In this document: positions 6,970-13,441 of the stretch, piece by piece
Position numbering within the stretch: position 1 is the stretch's first letter
How the letters are laid out: every line of letters starts with the position of its first letter
Source of the DNA: a virus
Length of the DNA stretch: 26,102 nt
Direction: 5' to 3' (one strand)
Virus record (IMG/VR): IMGVR_UViG_3300034403_000255
Span: 1 to 26,102 of that record
Notes under the pieces: generated by a model
What the model saw: the letters and a program-made list of their open reading frames with translations, nothing else
What the model was told of the DNA's origin: nothing
The model's database searches: none
Program-made: the position numbers and the translations under genes

Positions 6970-7884
6970 GTGAGTAAGAATAGAAGAGTAGCACTAATAG
7001 ATGGAGATGTTATAGTGTATCGTGCTGGCTATGCCTCTCAGAATAGTAAGCATTCCGTGATAGATAAGGAAGGAGATACTTTGGGGACATTTGATAAGAA
7101 ACGTGACGCAAATGACTACTGTGAGCTTTTAGCTATCAGTGGGACAGTTGTTCCTCGTATTGAAACGGAAATATTACCGATGGGACATGATGAAGTAGAG
7201 ATGATCGTTGACACTATGATATCAAATATCGTAAGTGGATCAGAATCCACTGAGTATCATATTTTCCTATCTGGTACTGAGAACTTCAGAAATGAAGTAG
7301 CAACAATTAAAGGTTATAAAGAGACGAGGAAGGGTAACGTAAAGCCTATCCATTACGCTCACATTAGAGAGTACATTGAGCAAGAGCATCCAACGACTAT
7401 GTCTGACGGTGCTGAAGCTGATGACTATTTAGCTTTCACACAGTATCCCCAGTATTTAAAAGCTAGGGAATCTAAGAAAAAAGTAGATTGTGAGTCCGTA
7501 ATATGTACCATTGATAAGGATTTGCGAACAGTTCCTGGACATCATTATAACATTGTGAAGCAGAAGTTAGATTGGGTATCCCCAAAGGATGCTAATCGAT
7601 TTTTCGCTACACAGATGCTGACAGGGGACAATGCCGATAACATTCCAGGCATTAGTTATTTGTCAGAGGGGAAGAAGCGTATTGGTCCAAAGACTGCGTT
7701 GAAGATCATTGAGGGTTGTAATACCATCACTGATTTAGACAGAGCAGTTAGAGGAGCATACGCTGAGTACGTTGTAGGAGACTGGAAAGCAGCACTACAA
7801 GAAGTTGGCACTCTGTTATGGATGCAGAGAAAATTTAAACAAGAATTCAATCTTGAAATCTGGTCTAGTGGAGGTTATGAATGA
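6970..7884 (+). CDS. 5'-3' exonuclease / flap nuclease (T7 gp6-like)
   Basis: A 304-residue protein, essentially the length of T7 gp6 (300). The metal-binding acidic residues of the FEN/5'-3' exonuclease family are present: I-D-G-D at 10-13, G-A-E-A-D-D at 147-152, T-I-D-K-D at 180-184 and T-G-D-N-A-D-N-I-P-G at 218-227, followed by the helix-three-turn-helix DNA contact K-R-I-G-P-K-T-A (236-243). In T7 this enzyme removes RNA primers and degrades host DNA. The start is GTG after GGGGGG; no better in-frame ATG exists nearby. The stop overlaps the next small gene as ATGA. Confidence 0.9.
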   Translation: MSKNRRVALIDGDVIVYRAGYASQNSKHSVIDKEGDTLGTFDKKRDANDYCELLAISGTVVPRIETEILPMGHDEVEMIVDTMISNIVSGSESTEYHIFLSGTENFRNEVATIKGYKETRKGNVKPIHYAHIREYIEQEHPTTMSDGAEADDYLAFTQYPQYLKARESKKKVDCESVICTIDKDLRTVPGHHYNIVKQKLDWVSPKDANRFFATQMLTGDNADNIPGISYLSEGKKRIGPKTALKIIEGCNTITDLDRAVRGAYAEYVVGDWKAALQEVGTLLWMQRKFKQEFNLEIWSSGGYE

Positions 7885-7994
7885 AGAAGAACCTAGAAAT
7901 AGAAACGAGAACTGCGATTTACATACTAGTCGCGATTTCCCTAGTTTACGGAGTTTACGGATTCCTTACATTCTGGGGGTTGATGCCTTGGTAG
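7881..7994 (+). CDS. Very small membrane protein, 37 aa
   Basis: The ATG overlaps the exonuclease stop as ATGA and stands 6 bases after GGAGG. The peptide begins MKKNLEIETRTA and then forms one hydrophobic segment (about residues 13-34) ending in W-G-L-M-P-W. A competing longer frame across the same bases (7805-8086) reads as a polar, low-quality protein here, so this 37-residue frame is preferred. Function unknown; size and single transmembrane span are like those of many phage accessory membrane peptides. Confidence 0.6.
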   Translation: MKKNLEIETRTAIYILVAISLVYGVYGFLTFWGLMPW

Positions 7995-8086
7995 TGCCAA
8001 TTGCATTCGGTATAATGTATGTTATACTGGTAGTGGCACTAACTAAAGAGTTACATGATGATGACGACCATAGAAACGGAGATTAA
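7994..8086 (+). CDS. Very small membrane protein, about 30 aa, overlapping the previous stop
   Basis: This frame reads on from the stop of the previous peptide through a TAGTG overlap, using GTG at 7994. A TTG at 7988, after the GGGGG at 7975-7979, would add two residues. The peptide has a hydrophobic segment (P-I-A-F-G-I-M-Y-V-I-L-V-V-A-L) followed by a very acidic tail H-D-D-D-D-H-R-N-G-D. The hydrophobic/acidic design looks protein-like, but the start is not certain. It may instead be the end of a longer frame beginning upstream. No family recognised. Confidence 0.4.
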   Translation: MPIAFGIMYVILVVALTKELHDDDDHRNGD

Positions 8087-8087
8087 T

Positions 8088-8504
8088 ATGATAGAAGGTG
8101 GATGTTTATGCGGAGAAGTACGATATAAGATACACGTACCAGCTCCATTAGCGGTAGGCAACTGCCATTGTGAAACTTGTCAGAAGCAGTCAGGAGCACC
8201 ATATGTGACTGTCATGTTTGTACCTAAACAAGCAATGGTAGTAGAGGGGAATATTTCTTCTTATCAGACTGACGCTGAGTCAGGGAATAAGATGCACAGA
8301 TTCTTTTGTACTAAGTGTAGTGCACCAGTGTTTGGACAAAGTACAGGAACTGACAAGATAAGACCTGTTTTGGTTTCGTCTGTAGATGATAATCGAGATA
8401 TAGTACCGAAAATGAACTTTTGGTTATCTAAGGCTAAGAACTACACACCTATCGATGACAGATTGTTGTCATTTGATGGACAATTTACACACTTCCCAAA
8501 ATAG
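8088..8504 (+). CDS. GFA/CENP-V-fold zinc protein
   Basis: A 138-residue protein of the glutathione-dependent formaldehyde-activating enzyme-like family. The cysteine pattern is complete: G-C-L-C-G-E-V-R at 5-12, C-H-C-E-T-C-Q-K at 26-33 and F-C-T-K-C-S at 73-78, so zinc binding is expected. The family is broad and its enzymatic role is proven for few members. Candidates are glutathione or small-thiol adduct chemistry. The ATG at 8088 follows GGAGA at good spacing; an upstream in-frame ATG at 8055 lies inside the preceding small gene. It is followed 15 bases later by the MazG gene. Confidence 0.85.
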   Translation: MIEGGCLCGEVRYKIHVPAPLAVGNCHCETCQKQSGAPYVTVMFVPKQAMVVEGNISSYQTDAESGNKMHRFFCTKCSAPVFGQSTGTDKIRPVLVSSVDDNRDIVPKMNFWLSKAKNYTPIDDRLLSFDGQFTHFPK

Positions 8505-8519
8505 AAGAAGGAGAAAGAT

Positions 8520-8870
8520 ATGCCAGTAAAATTTAAAGATGGTCGTTATTTGTACGAGGTTGGACCATTCACGTTCAACCAATATCAAGATAAAGCGAGA
8601 TTAACTGCGACTTATAAGGACGTGGGATATCTTCCTCTAGGTCTTACAGAAGAAGTAGGAGAGCTGGTCCATGAGTTCGCTAAAGCAAAGCGTACGGGAG
8701 TTGAGATAGATCGGGATGCAGTCAAGGATGAGTTAGGAGATGTACTTTGGGTACTCTCCCAAATAGCAAGAGAAAATGGATTCACTTTAGAAGAAGCTGC
8801 TCGGTTTAATATCGAGAAACTTACCAAGAGATCGTTCTCTGGTAGTATTCACAATAAGAAGTCCAGATAA
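8520..8870 (+). CDS. MazG-like nucleotide pyrophosphohydrolase
   Basis: A 116-residue all-alpha protein with the MazG motif: E-E-V-G-E at 44-48 and K-D-E-L-G-D-V-L-W at 69-77, the EExxE...ExxD set that binds Mg. The family cleaves NTPs or dNTPs to monophosphates plus pyrophosphate, or acts on ppGpp-type signals, and is common in marine phages. The single short domain is typical of phage copies; the two-domain E. coli protein is about twice as long. It belongs to the nucleotide block with the DUF3310 and thymidylate synthase-family genes. Confidence 0.88.
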   Translation: MPVKFKDGRYLYEVGPFTFNQYQDKARLTATYKDVGYLPLGLTEEVGELVHEFAKAKRTGVEIDRDAVKDELGDVLWVLSQIARENGFTLEEAARFNIEKLTKRSFSGSIHNKKSR

Positions 8871-8886
8871 CAGAGAGGAGGGTGAG

Positions 8887-9090
8887 ATGAGCTCAAAGGT
8901 TAAACTCGGGTTAGTCGAACCCTCCAAACTGAAGAATATATTAGTCATGATATCAGTATTCGCTTTGGTAATACCAAGCTCATTATTATTGGTCGTGACA
9001 AGGTTTATAACATGGATCGCTCTGTTAACTTGCAGACCTATTCATGAGCACATAATGAAATTAATATGGAGGAGAATCAATGAAAGATGA
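8887..9090 (+). CDS. Small membrane protein
   Basis: A 67-residue protein with a long hydrophobic stretch from about residue 18 to 48, probably one or two membrane spans, and a basic end (L-I-W-R-R-I-N-E-R). The ATG follows GAGGAGGG. The 3' end overlaps the DUF3310 gene by 11 bases and carries that gene's SD (GGAGG at about 9068-9072). No family recognised. Confidence 0.6.
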   Translation: MSSKVKLGLVEPSKLKNILVMISVFALVIPSSLLLVVTRFITWIALLTCRPIHEHIMKLIWRRINER

Positions 9091-9508
9091 ATTTATTAGT
9101 TTGAACAGCGCTACAACTGAAGAATGGGACAAGTCTTCAGCCTTAGCAATGAAGAATCGATCATTGACAAGGAAGTTAAGTGAAGAAGAACAGAAGGCTT
9201 GGGAGTTAGAAACTCGAAGAATAGCTTATGGTCGATCAGAAGATGAGGATAAAGTCAATGCACCAACGCATTATTTAGACGTACCTCAAGAATATGAACA
9301 TCACCGAGTTATGGACGCAATCGGTGTCAACTACCATTTCAGTAATGCCATGAAATACCTCTGGCGTGCTGGCAAGAAATCCTCAAAAGGTATGTCTATC
9401 GAAGACAAAGAGATTCAAGACGTAAGAAAGTCTATCCGATACTTAGAGATGTGGATTGAATTGCGACAAGAAGAAGAGACAAAGGGGAACTTGGATGTTG
9501 TTAAATAG
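9080..9508 (+). CDS. DUF3310 protein
   Basis: A 142-residue protein. The C-terminal part, about residues 58-125, shows the DUF3310 pattern: V-N-A-P-T-H-Y, then N-Y-H-F-S-N-A-M-K-Y-L-W-R-A-G-K-K (84-100) and a D-V-R-K-S-I-R-Y-L-E helix. The domain is widespread in phages, often near nucleotide metabolism or replication genes, and has no established biochemical role. The N-terminal 57 residues are charged and probably helical, and are not part of the domain. The gene's end overlaps the start of the thymidylate synthase-family gene by 14 bases. Confidence 0.8.
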   Translation: MKDEFISLNSATTEEWDKSSALAMKNRSLTRKLSEEEQKAWELETRRIAYGRSEDEDKVNAPTHYLDVPQEYEHHRVMDAIGVNYHFSNAMKYLWRAGKKSSKGMSIEDKEIQDVRKSIRYLEMWIELRQEEETKGNLDVVK

Positions 9509-10517
9509 TATCATCAAAGGGGATAGCCTCAGTGAGATCACAGATCTCGCTATAAAGAGAGTAATAGAAGAGGGTGAAAAAAGTTCTTCAAGGAATGGAG
9601 ACGTTACTTATCTAAATAACGTAATCGTAGAGCTAACAAACCCCATGAGTAGGCACTTGAATCTAGAAGGTCGCAATAATAACATATATGCAACGATAGG
9701 TGAACTCTTCTGGATCATGTCAGGGACTGATGTTATTGATCCATTTTTATCATTCTTTTTACCGAGAGCTAAAGATTATTCTGATGACGGAGTAACTTGG
9801 AGAGGAGGTTATGGTCCACGTATCTATATGGACAATCAACTCCAGAACGCTATCGATGTATTCAAGACAGATGGCTTAGACACTCGAAGATCAATCATCA
9901 GTATTTATGATTCTGGAATTGACAGTGGTGTAGAGACTAAAGATTTACCTTGTAACAACCTGATTCACTTCTTAGTGAGTGACGGCAAACTCAACATGAA
10001 CGTTGTATCTCGTAGCTCAGATGTAATCTGGGGTTTATTCGGTATCAACATTGCTGAGTGGACATTCTTACAAGAGTACGTGGCACAAATGGTGGGAGTA
10101 CCTGTAGGAACTTACACACATTTCACTTCTAATTTGCACATTTATGATGCAACTGGGAAGCAAGCTAATGACGTTTACAAGAATTTCCCACAAGCTTTGA
10201 ATTACCATGCAGCGAACAGACCTTGTATCTTTCCTGAGGAGAACGTAAGAGGTTTCTTTACTAGTCTTGTAGATTTATACAGCAGAGAGATCAAAAATTA
10301 CAGTTGTGCTTATTACACTGAGTGTTCTATTGACAAAATCTTTGCAGATTACCATGTACCCACTTCCGGAAATACATTATACAACTATGCCCAACTACTT
10401 TCTTATTATATTTCAGGGAAGATGGGAGACCGATCAACTGGCTTTAATGTCAATGAATACCACCAAGAGCTTGTCTCTTGTATAAGGGATTCGAAGTTTA
10501 CGAACTTCATTACATAA
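9495..10517 (+). CDS. Thymidylate synthase-family enzyme (TS or dUMP/dCMP hydroxymethylase)
   Basis: A 340-residue protein. Seen motifs: T-R-R-S-I-I-S-I-Y-D at 130-139 (dimer arginines), L-P-C-N-N-L at 151-156 with nucleophile C153, S-R-S-S-D-V-I-W-G at 172-180, N-I-A-E-W with N185, and N-L-H-I-Y at 213-217. The fold and catalysis are those of folate-dependent pyrimidine C5 methylases and hydroxymethylases. The Cys-His pair of classical ThyA is Cys-Asn here, and the SSDVIWG region resembles phage variants. dTMP synthesis and 5-hydroxymethyl-pyrimidine synthesis are therefore both possible. The ATG at 9495 follows AAAGGGGA; a longer frame from 9456 adds an unlikely N-terminus inside the DUF3310 gene. 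Confidence 0.85.
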   Translation: MLLNSIIKGDSLSEITDLAIKRVIEEGEKSSSRNGDVTYLNNVIVELTNPMSRHLNLEGRNNNIYATIGELFWIMSGTDVIDPFLSFFLPRAKDYSDDGVTWRGGYGPRIYMDNQLQNAIDVFKTDGLDTRRSIISIYDSGIDSGVETKDLPCNNLIHFLVSDGKLNMNVVSRSSDVIWGLFGINIAEWTFLQEYVAQMVGVPVGTYTHFTSNLHIYDATGKQANDVYKNFPQALNYHAANRPCIFPEENVRGFFTSLVDLYSREIKNYSCAYYTECSIDKIFADYHVPTSGNTLYNYAQLLSYYISGKMGDRSTGFNVNEYHQELVSCIRDSKFTNFIT

Positions 10518-10526
10518 CAATAACAA

Positions 10527-10790
10527 ATGAAACAATTATACACGTACGTATATCGGTCGGAGTTCCTTGAGATAATAAAATTCAATGATGAAGAATACCG
10601 ATTACTCTGTTATGATATCACTCGTTCTAGAGAGATATATATAATGGATTTATTTAAAACATTTATGACCCAGACTAATTCAGTCGAGGTCTCAGACGAA
10701 GACCCACTAATGGGGATGTCATGGTTCTCTGGGGACTTCTCTGGAGAGAATCACCTCGATACCGTCATCAGTTGGGCAGAAAGGAGATAA
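10527..10790 (+). CDS. Hypothetical protein, 87 aa
   Basis: An 87-residue soluble acidic protein with no recognised family. It lies 9 bases after the thymidylate synthase-family gene and, unlike its neighbours, has no clear SD before the ATG (AACAATAACAA). It may therefore be weakly translated or depend on coupling. A cluster S-D-E-D-P-L-M-G-M-S-W-F-S-G-D at about 56-70 is its most distinctive segment. Confidence 0.5.
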   Translation: MKQLYTYVYRSEFLEIIKFNDEEYRLLCYDITRSREIYIMDLFKTFMTQTNSVEVSDEDPLMGMSWFSGDFSGENHLDTVISWAERR

Positions 10791-10794
10791 ACTA

Positions 10795-11004
10795 ATGGAT
10801 ATAGAAGACCTTAGAACTACATTTATAATCACACAAGTTGCTGGAGAGAGACTTGCTTATAAGACTTTAAATTTATCAGGAAAAACTAAGTTAAGATTAC
10901 CAAGTGTTGTAGACATGACACGCAGGTACGCAAAGTTATATGACAATGCCATACTTGCATTAAAAGAGGTAGACGCAGAGGGGGAAGAAGATGTCTCCGT
11001 TTAA
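10795..11004 (+). CDS. Hypothetical protein, 69 aa
   Basis: A 69-residue protein beginning four bases after the previous stop, preceded by AAGGAGA. It is mixed-charge and probably mainly helical in the second half (V-V-D-M-T-R-R-Y-A-K-L-Y), with an acidic end. Its last 14 bases overlap the start of the DoxX-like membrane protein. No family recognised. Confidence 0.55.
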   Translation: MDIEDLRTTFIITQVAGERLAYKTLNLSGKTKLRLPSVVDMTRRYAKLYDNAILALKEVDAEGEEDVSV

Positions 11005-11377
11005 AGATTTATTATTATTAACCATAAGGTTCTATTTAACATACGCACTTGCCATTATCCTATTCCCACATATCGGGGTAGACCTTTCAACGATAATCCC
11101 TGAATCGGGAGTATTTCAACCATTGACATTTTTAGAACAATTAGCACCTGCTGTTGTTCTTCTCATGATGTCTCTCGGTATAATGACAAGGGCTGCTGCT
11201 TTGGCTGTAATAGGGTTAGTAGGTTACAGCTTATTTTATACTAAGTTTGGTGTTAATATTTCGGATTTAGAGAGTCCTTTAATATTATCTCTTCTATCAG
11301 GTCTAATTTTAACAGATGGTGCTGGAAGGGTCAGTATTGACGGTAGGCTTAATTCACTTTTTAGTAGGAGTAAATAA
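10991..11377 (+). CDS. DoxX-like four-helix membrane protein
   Basis: A 128-residue inner-membrane protein with hydrophobic segments at about 5-26, 48-64, 66-84 and 95-108. The segment S-L-G-I-M-T-R-A-A-A-L after helix 2 and the C-terminal G-A-G-R-V-S-I-D follow the DoxX pattern (GllTR...GpGrxSLD). DoxX-family proteins are linked to quinone-dependent oxidoreductases or redox stress, but most have no proven role. Its stop TAA overlaps the ATG of the acyl-CoA dehydrogenase by one base, so the two should be translated together. A membrane redox partner for the dehydrogenase is an attractive but unproven idea. Confidence 0.6.
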   Translation: MSPFKDLLLLTIRFYLTYALAIILFPHIGVDLSTIIPESGVFQPLTFLEQLAPAVVLLMMSLGIMTRAAALAVIGLVGYSLFYTKFGVNISDLESPLILSLLSGLILTDGAGRVSIDGRLNSLFSRSK

Positions 11378-13389
11378 TGATTAGAAGTTTTATGAAGATA
11401 ATGAAAAAGATGCTTCCACCTATATCAAAGACAGAGTCTGAAGCATTAGACGCTGGTGACTCATTCATTGAAGCCGAGTTATTCCAAGGAAGACTTGACG
11501 TTAAGGCGTTGATCGACTATCCGATAACTCAGTTGACAGAACGTGAACAGTCTTTTCTTGATAATGAAGTAGAAGAGTTATGTGCGATGGTTGACGATTA
11601 CCAAGTTAACCAAGATAAAGATTTATCTCCAAAGACTTGGGATTATTTAAGAGACAACGGATTTTTCGGATTAGAGATACCTATTGAATATGGAGGAAAG
11701 GGATTTTCCACCAAAGCTCACAGCGACATAATCCAAAAGATTGCCTCTAGATCAGTTACCCTTGGTGTTACCACTATGGTACCGAATAGTATTGGTCCAG
11801 GGAAACTAATTAAAAGATACGGTACACAAGAACAAAAGGATACTTATCTAGAGCCATTAGCTACAGGTAAAGAGTTTCCTTGTTTCGCATTGACAGCGCC
11901 ACACGCTGGTTCCGACGCTGGAGCTATTACCGACACAGGCGTAGTCTTTGAACAGGACGGTGAGTTATTCTTGCGTCTTAACTGGGAGAAGCGTTACATC
12001 ACATTATGTCCAGTAGCTACATTACTTGGTATGGCTTTCAAACTGACTGATCCAGATGGATTAATCGGTGATGAAGTAAACCGTGGAATAACCGTAGCAT
12101 TGGTCTCCTCGGCTCTGGAGGGCGTGACTACAGGACAAAGACATGACCCCTTAGGGTGTGCCTTTATGAACGGTCCAACGTTCGGTAGAGACGTTGTAGT
12201 TCCTCTGTCTAATGTTATCGGTGGCGTAGATTATGTTGGCAAGGGCTGGAAGATGCTCATGGAGAGTTTATCTGAAGGTCGTGGCATTTCTTTGCCTGCC
12301 CTTAGTGTAGCCAACATGAAGCGTAGTTCACGTATCGTTGGAGCATACGCTCGAGTACGTAAACAGTTCAACATTTCAATCGGCAAGTTTGAAGGTATTC
12401 AAGATGGATTAGCTCGTATGGCTGGTAATGCTTACATGTGTGAAGCAGCTAGAGAGTTAGTAGCATCTTCTTTGGATCAAGGCGTTAAGCCTGCTGTGGC
12501 TTCTGCCATCTTAAAGTTTGAAACAACTGAAAGAGGAAGAGATGCTGTAGTAGATTCAATGGATATTATTGGTGGTATTGGTATTATGGAAGGTCCAAAT
12601 AATTTTATGGCTAATTTCTATAAAGCATTACCTATCGGAATCACAGTGGAAGGAGCCAATATTCTGACTCGGAGCTTAATCATGTTCGGTCAAGGTAGTG
12701 TTAGATGTCATCCGCATTTACAAAATGAAATTAGGAGTCTACAAAATGATGATGCAAAACTTTTCACACGTTCTTTATTGGGTCATGGGTCTTATCTTAT
12801 CGGCAATATTGTTCGGGCAGTATTTCACAATCTTACTTTTGGGTATTTTATCCGTACTGCAGGTGATAAGCATTCACGACGATTCTTCAGACGACTGGGA
12901 TTAATCTCAGTAAATTATGCTGTAATGTCTGACTTGGCTTTACTCATTCTGGGTGGTAAGCTGAAACGTAAAGAGCGTATGTCTGGACAGTTTGCTGATG
13001 TTTTAAGTAATATGTTCTTAGCTTCTTGTGCCCTAAAGAGATATGTAAATGAAGGTTGTCGTAAAGATGATTTACCACTACTAAGATGGGCGATGGATGA
13101 TACTCTTCCTACTGCTAATCAAGCAATGTGGGATATTATAACTAAGAAAGACGATATCATAGCAGATGTTGCTAATATCGTAATCAATGATAGTGAGACT
13201 CGAGACAACTTAACTCGGGGAATATATTTAAACCTAGACCCAAATGACTGCACTGGTCGGGTCGAGTATGCCTTTGCAAAGGAGACAGACATATGGAAAG
13301 AACATCATAAAACTTTAATTAGTAAGGAAGATTACACGACACTCACAGAAGAGTCTGTTAAAAATGCTATTAAAGTAGACTATAAGTAG
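11377..13389 (+). CDS. fadE: FadE-type acyl-CoA dehydrogenase
   Basis: A 670-residue protein for the first step of beta-oxidation, acyl-CoA to trans-2-enoyl-CoA with FAD. The FadE-specific core is clear: E-Y-G-G-K-G-F at 104-110, V-P-N-S-I-G-P-G at 135-142, R-Y-G-T-Q-E-Q-K-D at 147-155 and C-F-A-L-T-A-P-H-A-G-S-D-A-G-A-I at 169-184. The long C-terminal region is typical of FadE rather than of small 380-residue acyl-CoA dehydrogenases. E. coli FadE is 814 residues with an N-terminal membrane region; here the N-terminus is much shorter and has no strong transmembrane span. The gene heads the lipid operon, coupled to the DoxX-like gene (TAATG), with AGGAG 6 bases before the ATG. A hairpin follows its stop. 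Confidence 0.93.
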   Translation: MIRSFMKIMKKMLPPISKTESEALDAGDSFIEAELFQGRLDVKALIDYPITQLTEREQSFLDNEVEELCAMVDDYQVNQDKDLSPKTWDYLRDNGFFGLEIPIEYGGKGFSTKAHSDIIQKIASRSVTLGVTTMVPNSIGPGKLIKRYGTQEQKDTYLEPLATGKEFPCFALTAPHAGSDAGAITDTGVVFEQDGELFLRLNWEKRYITLCPVATLLGMAFKLTDPDGLIGDEVNRGITVALVSSALEGVTTGQRHDPLGCAFMNGPTFGRDVVVPLSNVIGGVDYVGKGWKMLMESLSEGRGISLPALSVANMKRSSRIVGAYARVRKQFNISIGKFEGIQDGLARMAGNAYMCEAARELVASSLDQGVKPAVASAILKFETTERGRDAVVDSMDIIGGIGIMEGPNNFMANFYKALPIGITVEGANILTRSLIMFGQGSVRCHPHLQNEIRSLQNDDAKLFTRSLLGHGSYLIGNIVRAVFHNLTFGYFIRTAGDKHSRRFFRRLGLISVNYAVMSDLALLILGGKLKRKERMSGQFADVLSNMFLASCALKRYVNEGCRKDDLPLLRWAMDDTLPTANQAMWDIITKKDDIIADVANIVINDSETRDNLTRGIYLNLDPNDCTGRVEYAFAKETDIWKEHHKTLISKEDYTTLTEESVKNAIKVDYK

Positions 13390-13396
13390 GTACAGA

Positions 13397-13420
13397 GCTG
13401 GGGGAGCATTGTCCCTCAGC
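13397..13420 (+). other. Intercistronic hairpin between fadE-type and acyltransferase/lipase genes
   Basis: A 9-bp stem GCTGGGGGA/TCCCTCAGC (one G-U pair) with loop GCATTG lies 7 bases past the dehydrogenase stop. No T-run follows; the next bases lead into AAAGGAGG for the next gene. It is therefore more likely an mRNA-stabilising or partial-attenuation element than a full terminator. Confidence 0.6.
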
Positions 13421-13441
13421 AACCCTAAAAGGAGGTAGATT

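Noticed and set aside
7805-8086. A 93-residue frame covering the end of the exonuclease gene and both micro-genes
   Set aside because: Its first 27 codons overlap the exonuclease gene, its middle is polar and unlike a folded protein, and no SD fits its start. Only its last 30 residues look protein-like, and these are listed separately.
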